Shown piece after piece: positions 1 through 5,058 of a stretch of 5,058 nt of DNA. Source of the stretch: Bordetella parapertussis (lineage in GTDB: Bacteria > Pseudomonadota > Gammaproteobacteria > Burkholderiales > Burkholderiaceae_B); the NCBI GenBank assembly GCA_945869355.1, contig CAMBPA010000131.1, positions 1-5,058 on the forward strand. The letters run 5' to 3'. How positions within the stretch are numbered: position 1 is the first letter of the stretch; every line of letters begins with the position of its first letter. Position numbers and translations under genes: made by a program. The notes beneath the pieces are model-generated. The model searched no databases, was not told the origin of the DNA, and was given only the letters and a program-made list of their open reading frames with translations.

Positions 1-748
1 CGTTGCCTTGCACTAACCGCAAGGCGATGGGCGCACCAGCAGCGCGAGTCCAATCAATTTGACCAATGCCCCAGCCGCTGAAACTGATCAGGAGTGCGAT
101 GACCCCTGCCGCCGCGTGCTGGGTCTGAGCCGCGCCGCGTCTTTGCGGATTCGCCATCACCAGACCTGCGATCGCTGCAGCGGCAAAAGCCGTTAGGAAA
201 GACACGCCATACACACCCAAGATGCTTGCCCAGGGTGCAAACCAGCTGTCTACATGCGCATAGCCACTACTCAACCAGGGAAAGCCTGTAAATAGGGTCG
301 CGCGCAGCCACTCACTCAGTGTCCATGCCGCGGCCCAAACAAGTGCCGTCTGAATAGGTTGTCCGACCGTGTGTGGTGCGCGGGTCGGGTCTAGGCTAAA
401 GCGGTGCGTCAGCCAAGCGGCCAGAGCGATAAAGAGCGAGAGGTAACCGCTCAGTGCGAGCAACGCCGCAATCGCGATAGGCAAGGGCATCAAGCCATAG
501 ACATGCATGCTGATGGTGAGCCAGTAAAGACCTATCGCAAAATGTGCAAGGCCAAAGAGCCAGGCGCGACGCGCGGCGAATAAAGGGCTCGGCGCACGCC
601 AGATGCAGCCGACCAGTATCGCCATGGTGATTAACTGAACCAGACTTAAGGACCAACCAGGAAGCGGGTCAGCTGCATAGGTGAGGGATTGCAATGCACC
701 TGCAGCGAGTAGCCCAAAGGCTAGGCGCCATTTGAGCCAACACTGCAT
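1..748 (-). CDS. lnt: Apolipoprotein N-acyltransferase, N-terminal part (cut by window edge)
   Basis: Lnt is an inner-membrane enzyme that transfers an acyl chain from a phospholipid to the N-terminal cysteine of apolipoproteins, the last step of lipoprotein maturation before Lol sorting. The first 249 codons are visible and open throughout. The frame begins MQCWLKWRLAFGLLAAG and has several hydrophobic segments (roughly residues 8-24, 32-50, 62-80, 88-112, 134-145, 172-198 and 212-230). The family-typical stretch EWLRATLFTGFPWL lies at 146-159, followed by YAHVDSWFAPWASILGVYG. The window ends at RLVQGN, where the periplasmic nitrilase-like catalytic domain starts, so the Glu-Lys-Cys triad known in the family lies outside and cannot be checked. 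The family is usually about 500 residues, so about half is seen. The start ATG shares one base with the corC stop (TGATG) and has no clear Shine-Dalgarno, which suggests coupled translation. The corC-lnt order is standard for Proteobacteria. Confidence 0.95.
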   Translation of the reverse strand, partial: MQCWLKWRLAFGLLAAGALQSLTYAADPLPGWSLSLVQLITMAILVGCIWRAPSPLFAARRAWLFGLAHFAIGLYWLTISMHVYGLMPLPIAIAALLALSGYLSLFIALAAWLTHRFSLDPTRAPHTVGQPIQTALVWAAAWTLSEWLRATLFTGFPWLSSGYAHVDSWFAPWASILGVYGVSFLTAFAAAAIAGLVMANPQRRGAAQTQHAAAGVIALLISFSGWGIGQIDWTRAAGAPIALRLVQGN

Positions 749-1635
749 CACGATGCTTGCGTCATCCGGCTGGATTCTGTTCCAGCACGTTGTTTGACGC
801 GTAGCCAAAGCGCGCGTCGTGTATCTGCACGCATGACTTCAAATCGCAAATCGCCGTGCTGTTGAATATCGCCACGTTTTGGAATTCTTCCGAGTGCGTG
901 CGCCAGCCATCCTCCGACGGTATCGTATTCACCCACAGGAAGATCGGCTTTCAGTGCGGTATTGACCGTTTCTATTTCTGTTGTCGCGAGAATACGCCAA
1001 GCGCGTATGCCATCGGAAAAAATAGTCTTTTCACCATCGACATCGTACTCGTCTTCAATCGAGCCAACGATTTGCTCCAGAACATCCTCAAGCGTGACTA
1101 AACCCGTGATGCCGCCATGCTCATCAATCACAATCGCCAAATGATTTCGGTTGCGTCTGAATTCTTGCAAAAGAACGTTTAAACGTTTTGTTTCGGGAAT
1201 AAAGATCGCAGGACGCACAAAGTCTTTGAGGGAGAGCTCGGGAGTGACCATCAGACGCAGCAAGTCTTTGGTCATCACAATACCGATGATGTTGTCGCGA
1301 CTGCCTTCAAACACGGGGAATCTAGAGTGCGCGGTCTCAATGATTTCAGGCATGAGCGCAGAGACGGGCTCCTCGACGTCGAGCATGTCCATTCTGCCTC
1401 GCGGCACCATGACGTCCATGGCGGTTTGCTCGGCAACAGCCAAGGTGCCCTTCAACATGGAGTAAGCATCGGCATCGATGAGGTTGCGTTCGCGTGCGGC
1501 GTCGAGAACCGTCACGATGCCTTCCCGATCTTCGGGCTCGCGGCGCATTAAGGAAAGCAGGCGATCTAGCAGGCGGGGTCGGTTTGACTTGGCAGAAGGG
1601 CTGGGCGCTTCAGCAGCAGGATAAGGATCTGACAT
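748..1635 (-). CDS. corC: CorC/YbeX, soluble twin-CBS-domain protein (Mg2+/Co2+ homeostasis)
   Basis: This is the soluble CorC/YbeX type, 295 residues, close to the E. coli length and without membrane segments. The N-terminal 20 residues are Pro/Ser-rich and probably disordered. LLSLMRREPEDREGIVTVL begins a short helical lead. Two CBS domains follow: CBS1 about 72-130 (VMVPR at 75-79, SRFPVFEGSRDNIIGIV at 104-120) and CBS2 about 138-197 (HLAIVIDEHGGITGLVTLED at 165-184). A C-terminal CorC_HlyC domain spans about 208-282 (GEYDTVGGWLAHALGRIP). CBS pairs in this family bind adenine nucleotides. The protein was first linked to Mg2+/Co2+ efflux with CorA, and later genetic work ties YbeX to ribosome metabolism, so the exact role is unsettled. 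The start is the first possible one: the frame upstream runs back to a TGA near 1710 with no ATG, GTG or TTG. The Shine-Dalgarno is weak. A 91-base gap separates it from ybeY, and its stop overlaps the lnt start. Confidence 0.95.
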   Translation of the reverse strand: MSDPYPAAEAPSPSAKSNRPRLLDRLLSLMRREPEDREGIVTVLDAARERNLIDADAYSMLKGTLAVAEQTAMDVMVPRGRMDMLDVEEPVSALMPEIIETAHSRFPVFEGSRDNIIGIVMTKDLLRLMVTPELSLKDFVRPAIFIPETKRLNVLLQEFRRNRNHLAIVIDEHGGITGLVTLEDVLEQIVGSIEDEYDVDGEKTIFSDGIRAWRILATTEIETVNTALKADLPVGEYDTVGGWLAHALGRIPKRGDIQQHGDLRFEVMRADTRRALWLRVKQRAGTESSRMTQAS

Positions 1636-1726
1636 TGTCCGGGGACAGAGTAACGGGACGCTTAGGATAACCTGAAAGTCGTTGCTTGGTTGCGCGCTGG
1701 AAACGAATCAGGGGTAAGTACTGGCA
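1636..1726. other. ybeY-corC intergenic gap, the longest in the window
   Basis: These 91 bases are the only non-coding stretch of any size here. On the coding (minus) strand I find no good Shine-Dalgarno, no intrinsic terminator (no GC-rich stem followed by a T run) and no convincing sigma-70 promoter: TATCCT, about 30 bases before the corC ATG, is a partial -10 match but has no matching -35 at the right distance. A short dyad, TGTCC-CC-GGACA (1636-1647), abuts the corC start codon. Its role, if any, is unknown. Confidence 0.6.
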
Positions 1727-2218
1727 TTACCTAAGGTAATAAGGGTCGCTAATTCCCATTTCGGCGAGAGTTTTGATTTCAAGCGTTTCCATTTTTTGCG
1801 TATCGCGAACGCGCAAGTGGTCATAACCGAGCGCATGTAGCGTTCCGTGGATCGTGAGGTGCGCTGCATGACAAAGAAACTCTTTACGTTGGGCGCGAGC
1901 TTCTTGCTTAATAATCGGCAAGCAAAGCACGATGTCGGCTGATGCACTGCCATCAGGCGCGATACCGTACTCAAACGTTAAAACATTGGTTGCGTAATCT
2001 TTACCGCGATATTGCGCATTTAGCGTTCGCGCATGGGCTAGACCTTCTATCCTCACAACGATCGCAAAAGCAGAGAACGCGAATGTCCGATCCTGTTGCG
2101 CGGCAGTCAGCGCGCGTTGTACCCAGCGACGAACACGCCAACGCGGTAAAAGCGGTGCTGCTGCGCCGTACTGAACGGCTAGCGCAAGCTTAAGGGGTTG
2201 ATTGTTCGGCTTGCTCAT
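1727..2218 (-). CDS. ybeY: Endoribonuclease YbeY (rRNA maturation factor)
   Basis: YbeY is a zinc-dependent single-strand RNase that takes part in 16S rRNA 3'-end maturation and late 70S ribosome quality control, in the cytoplasm. The protein has 163 residues, a normal length. The signature zinc site HGTLHALGYDH lies at 124-134 (H124, H128 and H134 as the three ligands), matching the family H-x3-H-x5-H pattern. The second conserved block, YRGKDYATNVLTFEY at 70-84, contains R71, the equivalent of the functionally important Arg of E. coli YbeY. The protein ends in YYLR. The start ATG lies 29 bases inside the end of phoH in another frame, with no clear Shine-Dalgarno, so translation is probably coupled to phoH. 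The next Met is at residue 143, and the N-terminal LKLALAVQY strand is expected in the family, so this start is well supported. YbeY and the PhoH-like YbeZ are known to interact, in keeping with the overlap. Confidence 0.97.
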   Translation of the reverse strand: MSKPNNQPLKLALAVQYGAAAPLLPRWRVRRWVQRALTAAQQDRTFAFSAFAIVVRIEGLAHARTLNAQYRGKDYATNVLTFEYGIAPDGSASADIVLCLPIIKQEARAQRKEFLCHAAHLTIHGTLHALGYDHLRVRDTQKMETLEIKTLAEMGISDPYYLR

Positions 2219-3218
2219 AGGCGTCTACGATACGTGCAACTAAAGGGTGGCGCACAACGTCTTTACTGGTGAACTTGGTCATGGCAATGCCCTTCACGTC
2301 TTGCAGGACTTGCACTGCATGCGCGAGCCCACTTTTGTGCCCCTTCGGAAGATCAACCTGGGAAGGATCACCCGTGATGACCGCTTTGCTGCCAAAGCCG
2401 ATACGCGTGAGGAACATTTTCATTTGTTCTGGCGTCGTATTTTGCGCTTCGTCCAGGATCACAAAGGCGTGATTCAGTGTGCGCCCTCGCATATAGGCCA
2501 GTGGTGCGATCTCAATGGTTTGTTTCTCGAAAAGACGCTGGACCCGTTCGAAACCCATCAGGTCGTAGAGGGCGTCGTAGAGTGGTCGCAGATAAGGGTC
2601 TACCTTCTGCGCAAGATCTCCGGGCAAAAATCCAAGGCGCTCACCCGCTTCAACAGCTGGGCGTGTCAGGATCAGCCGCTGCACAGTGTCGCGTTCCATG
2701 GCATCAATGGCACAGGCGACAGCCAGCCAGGTTTTGCCGGTACCCGCAGGCCCAACCCCAAAGGTGATGTCGTGCTTCAGAATGTTGTTGAGGTAATCGC
2801 GCTGACGCGGTGTCCGAGGGCGTAAATCGCTGCGGCGCGTGCGCAGCGCGATCGTGCCGCTCTCGTCATCGAGAGGAGGAAAATCTTTGGGGTCGAATTG
2901 CTGCACCGCCGGATGGGCTAAACGACCGACGCCAATCTCAACTAAGGCGAGTTGTATATCGTCAATAGTGAGCGCACGCTGACCAGCGCGCTCATGCAAG
3001 GATAACAACATCGTGCCAGCCGCTTCGGCGTAGGGGCCGCGTAAAGAAATCGTATCGGCCTGACGAGAAAGATCTAGATCCAGACCGTCTGCGATTTGGC
3101 GCAGATTTTCGTCCAAGGGACCGCAGAGGTTCGAGAGCTGTTGATTGCTGCCTTCGAGTTTAATTTTTACGGGAAGCACGCGCACACGCGTCGGGGTTTT
3201 AACGGTAGAGCGGCTCAT
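2190..3218 (-). CDS. ybeZ: PhoH-like P-loop ATPase YbeZ
   Basis: This is a cytoplasmic PhoH-family nucleotide-binding protein of 342 residues, close to E. coli YbeZ. An N-terminal KH-like region (about 15-100, with [19 protein letters not shown]) precedes the PhoH ATPase core (about 134-335). Walker A is GPAGTGKT at 156-163 and Walker B is FVILDEAQN at 252-260, with D256 and E257. A sensor-like motif [11 protein letters not shown] lies at 281-291, and the conserved tail [11 protein letters not shown] is at 321-331 with R323 and R329. All expected ATPase motifs are intact. The family is believed to couple ATP hydrolysis to RNA handling; YbeZ associates with YbeY and is implicated in ribosome maturation, though its mechanism is not settled. 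The start codon overlaps the miaB stop as ATGA, and its end overlaps ybeY by 29 bases. A possible Shine-Dalgarno, AGGA, lies rather far upstream (about 12 bases) inside miaB. Annotators often call this gene phoH. Confidence 0.96.
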   Translation of the reverse strand: MSRSTVKTPTRVRVLPVKIKLEGSNQQLSNLCGPLDENLRQIADGLDLDLSRQADTISLRGPYAEAAGTMLLSLHERAGQRALTIDDIQLALVEIGVGRLAHPAVQQFDPKDFPPLDDESGTIALRTRRSDLRPRTPRQRDYLNNILKHDITFGVGPAGTGKTWLAVACAIDAMERDTVQRLILTRPAVEAGERLGFLPGDLAQKVDPYLRPLYDALYDLMGFERVQRLFEKQTIEIAPLAYMRGRTLNHAFVILDEAQNTTPEQMKMFLTRIGFGSKAVITGDPSQVDLPKGHKSGLAHAVQVLQDVKGIAMTKFTSKDVVRHPLVARIVDAYEQAEQSTP

Positions 3219-4633
3219 AAGTGCGTTGTATCCTGGGTGATGTTCTCTTCTACGTTTACAACACGTCCACGAAATGTGTTGGTCATCGCGTCTGTAATCA
3301 CGATATCGATCATTTGCCCGATCAGGCGCGGGTGACCCGCAAAGTTAACAATTCGATTGTTTTCTGTTCGGCCACTCAGTTCGTTTACATCTCGTGTAGA
3401 GGTGCCCTCCACCAAAATTCTTTGTGTGGAGCCGACCATGCTCTGGGCGATCGCATGCGCCTGTTGGTTGATGCGCGCTTGCAGTTTTTGTAGGCGCTGC
3501 AGTTTTAGAGTTTGCGGCGTATCGTCGGTCAGGTCCGCGGCAGGCGTACCGGGTCGACGCGAATAGACAAACGAGAACGACGTGTCAAAGCCGATCTCGT
3601 CGATCAGCTTCATCGTCTTTTCAAAATCCTCTTCCGTTTCGCCCGGAAAGCCAACGATAAAGTCAGAAGATAGCGTGAGGCCAGGGCGTGCAGCGCGCAG
3701 TTTGCGCACGACGGACTTGAACTCAATCGCGGTATAGCCACGCTTCATGCCGGCAAGCACATGATCACTGCCGGCCTGCACCGGGAGGTGCAAGAATGAC
3801 ACAAGCTTGGGTAGACGCGTGTAGACGTCGATCATCCGGGCCGTCATTTCTTTCGGATGTGAGGTGGTATAGCGAATGCGTTCAATGCCAGGGATCTCGT
3901 GGACGTATTCAAGTAGTGTTGCGAAGTCCGCGATCTCGACATTGCCGTTTTCGTCTTCCGTCATTTTGCCCCGATAGGCATTGACGTTTTGGCCGAGTAA
4001 GGTGACCTCTTTAACGCCCTGATCTGCCAAGTCTGCGACTTCGATCAGCACGTCTTCGAAGGGCCGCGACATTTCCTCTCCGCGTGTGTAGGGCACAACA
4101 CAAAAGCTGCAATATTTGCTGCAGCCTTCCATGATGGACACAAAGGCGGTTGCACCTTGAACGCGTGCCGGAGGCATGGCGTCAAATTTCTCAATTTCAG
4201 GGAAACTGATATCGACTTGCGAGCGGCCTTCGGACTTGCGGCGCGCGATGAGCTCCGGTAAACGGTGCAGTGTTTGTGGACCGAAGACCACGTCGACATA
4301 GGGTGCGCGATCAACGATCGCCGAACCTTCCTGGCTGGCAACGCAGCCGCCCACGCCAATCACGAGGTCTGGGTTTAAGGCTTTGAGGTGTTTGACGCGG
4401 CCGAGATCAGAAAACACTTTTTCTTGCGCTTTTTCACGCACGGAGCAAGTGTTAAATAAGATGATATCTGCATCTTCAGGGGTGTTTGTCACAACAACGC
4501 CGCGCTCTTGACCAAGAACATCGAGCATTTTGTCGGAGTCATATTCATTCATCTGGCACCCGAAGGTGCGAATGAATACTTTTTTTGGGTTGACGGGTTT
4601 GTCGCCCGGTACAGCGTTGTCTTTATTTTGCAT
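3215..4633 (-). CDS. miaB: tRNA-2-methylthio-N6-dimethylallyladenosine synthase MiaB
   Basis: MiaB is a radical-SAM methylthiotransferase that converts i6A37 to ms2i6A37 in tRNAs reading UNN codons, stabilising codon-anticodon pairing. The protein has 472 residues, essentially the E. coli length. The N-terminal MTTase domain (about 17-150) carries the three cysteines of the auxiliary 4Fe-4S cluster: C26 (TFGCQMN), C63 (NTCSVR) and C97 (GGCVA). The radical-SAM domain starts near 160, with the CSKYCSFC motif giving C171, C175 and C178. Further family landmarks are GQNVNAY (214-220), TSHP (257-260), [10 protein letters not shown] (281-290) and [14 protein letters not shown] (324-337). The C-terminal TRAM RNA-binding domain is about 399-462 ([17 protein letters not shown]). 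Nothing is missing, so it should be active. The reading QMNEYDS and the lack of MtaB or RimO features support MiaB over its paralogues. Only 39 bases separate it from secF upstream, and no strong Shine-Dalgarno precedes the ATG. Its stop overlaps the phoH start (ATGA). Confidence 0.97.
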   Translation of the reverse strand: MQNKDNAVPGDKPVNPKKVFIRTFGCQMNEYDSDKMLDVLGQERGVVVTNTPEDADIILFNTCSVREKAQEKVFSDLGRVKHLKALNPDLVIGVGGCVASQEGSAIVDRAPYVDVVFGPQTLHRLPELIARRKSEGRSQVDISFPEIEKFDAMPPARVQGATAFVSIMEGCSKYCSFCVVPYTRGEEMSRPFEDVLIEVADLADQGVKEVTLLGQNVNAYRGKMTEDENGNVEIADFATLLEYVHEIPGIERIRYTTSHPKEMTARMIDVYTRLPKLVSFLHLPVQAGSDHVLAGMKRGYTAIEFKSVVRKLRAARPGLTLSSDFIVGFPGETEEDFEKTMKLIDEIGFDTSFSFVYSRRPGTPAADLTDDTPQTLKLQRLQKLQARINQQAHAIAQSMVGSTQRILVEGTSTRDVNELSGRTENNRIVNFAGHPRLIGQMIDIVITDAMTNTFRGRVVNVEENITQDTTHL

Positions 4634-4672
4634 GATATTGCCGGAGCGGGTGTTGATCCCGTGGGCAGAAAA
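4634..4672. other. secF-miaB spacer (39 bases)
   Basis: The spacer between the secF stop and the miaB start has no promoter I would defend and no intrinsic terminator. On the coding strand CGGGATCAACACCCG could form a four-pair stem with a seven-base loop, but no T run follows, so it does not look like a terminator. The short distance and common strand favour co-transcription of secF and miaB, though this is inference. Confidence 0.5.
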
Positions 4673-5058
4673 TTACTCTTGATAAACCTCTTCGACTTCG
4701 TCGGCTTTTTTGATCGGTTTGATCATATCTTCTCGTTTGATGCCGAGCCACATCGCAATCGCGGCCGCCACAAACACAGAAGAATAAATACCAAACCAAA
4801 TGCCGATGGTGAGAGCGAGGGCAAAGTAGTGCAGGGTAGGGCCGCCAAAAAGTAGCATCGCAAGCACCATCATTTGGGTGGAGCCGTGCGTGATGATGGT
4901 GCGAGAAATCGTTTGCGTAATCGCTCCGTCAATGACCTCTCGAACGGTTGCGCCGCGGTCCCGGCGGAAGTTTTCACGAATCCGGTCCATGATCACAACG
5001 GATTCGTTTACCGAATATCCCAAGACCGCCAAGACGCCCGCCAGCACAGACAGCGAGA
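4673..5058 (-). CDS. secF: Protein-export membrane protein SecF, C-terminal part (cut by window edge)
   Basis: SecF pairs with SecD in the inner membrane. The complex uses the proton gradient to help pull exported proteins through SecYEG. Only the last 127 residues are in the window and the frame stays open to the edge, so the true start lies beyond 5058. An in-frame GTG at 5047 is internal, not the start: the codons before it (Ser-Leu-Ser) continue the family sequence. Visible landmarks are the segment VLAGVLAVLGYSVNESVVIMDRI, which leads into RIRENFRR (visible residues 4-32) and matches the GYS-(I/V)-N-(D/E) and DRIRENF signature of SecF TM4, and ISRTIITHGSTQMMVLAMLLFGG (50-72, TM5). ALALTIGIWFGIYSSVFVAAAIAMWLGI (79-106) is TM6. 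A short charged cytoplasmic tail rich in Lys and Glu ends at EVYQE. SecF is usually about 310-320 residues, so roughly 40 percent is seen. SecD and YajC would be expected just upstream, outside the window. Confidence 0.95.
   Translation of the reverse strand, partial: SLSVLAGVLAVLGYSVNESVVIMDRIRENFRRDRGATVREVIDGAITQTISRTIITHGSTQMMVLAMLLFGGPTLHYFALALTIGIWFGIYSSVFVAAAIAMWLGIKREDMIKPIKKADEVEEVYQE

Noticed and set aside
396..656. An 86-codon minus-strand frame inside lnt.
   Set aside because: The lnt frame through the same bases carries the hydrophobic segments and the Lnt signature and has no stop; this frame is a shadow.
1655..1700. A possible sigma-70 or heat-shock promoter before corC.
   Set aside because: TATCCT is only a partial -10 and nothing like TTGACA lies at proper spacing; no match to the sigma-32 CCCCAT-type -10 with a CTTGAA box was found either.
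1708..1974. An 88-codon minus-strand frame overlapping the 3' half of ybeY.
   Set aside because: The same bases encode the YbeY zinc site in the other frame. The shadow protein has no recognisable feature, and there is no sign of a frameshift in ybeY.
2247..2825. A 192-codon open frame on the plus strand, antisense to phoH.
   Set aside because: It lies wholly opposite the well-supported phoH frame, its protein shows no recognisable domain or plausible composition, and long antisense frames are common opposite conserved genes of moderate or high GC.
4634..4672. A possible terminator hairpin (CGGG-loop-CCCG) after secF.
   Set aside because: The stem is only four pairs and is not followed by a T run on the coding strand.
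4508..4855. A 115-codon plus-strand frame across the secF-miaB junction.
   Set aside because: It overlaps the C-terminus of SecF and the N-terminus of MiaB, both clearly conserved in the opposite direction. Its product resembles no family I know.
5045..5047. A GTG that could be read as the start of a small 124-residue membrane protein.
   Set aside because: The frame continues upstream without a stop and the residues match the internal TM4 of SecF, so this is the tail of a gene cut by the window edge.

Overview
This window is a stretch of ordinary bacterial core genome. Six genes are all on the minus strand, packed almost end to end. Read in the direction of transcription (from high to low coordinates) they are secF (3' end only), miaB, phoH/ybeZ, ybeY, corC/ybeX and lnt (5' part only). 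Nearly every base is coding: the only gaps are 39 bases between secF and miaB and 91 bases between ybeY and corC. I saw no RNA gene, mobile element, CRISPR array, convincing terminator or foreign-looking segment.

The gene order miaB-ybeZ-ybeY-ybeX-lnt is the classical proteobacterial arrangement. The protein details (the YbeY motif YRGKDYATNVLTFEY, the soluble CorC that starts MSDPYP, and the Lnt N-terminal half) look most like Betaproteobacteria, probably Burkholderiales, perhaps Alcaligenaceae or a relative. GC content is moderate, by eye a little over half. This placement is recalled from family resemblance and no search was run.

Layout: 5058-4673 holds the C-terminal 127 residues of SecF, part of the SecDF protein-export motor. 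4633-3215 is MiaB, the radical-SAM tRNA methylthiotransferase. 3218-2190 is the PhoH-like ATPase YbeZ, joined to miaB by an ATGA overlap. 2218-1727 is YbeY, the zinc-dependent rRNA-maturation endonuclease, which overlaps phoH by 29 bases. 1635-748 is CorC/YbeX, a twin-CBS-domain protein. 748-1 is the first 249 residues of Lnt, the lipoprotein N-acyltransferase, which starts inside the corC stop codon (TGATG).

Together the cluster joins translation quality (MiaB on tRNA, YbeY with YbeZ on rRNA and ribosomes, YbeX implicated in ribosome or Mg2+ homeostasis) with envelope biogenesis (SecF for export, Lnt for lipoprotein maturation). The overlaps and lack of obvious promoters point to co-transcription and translational coupling. 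All key catalytic residues that fall inside the window are present. I found no previously undescribed system here, and the findings below are small points scored accordingly.
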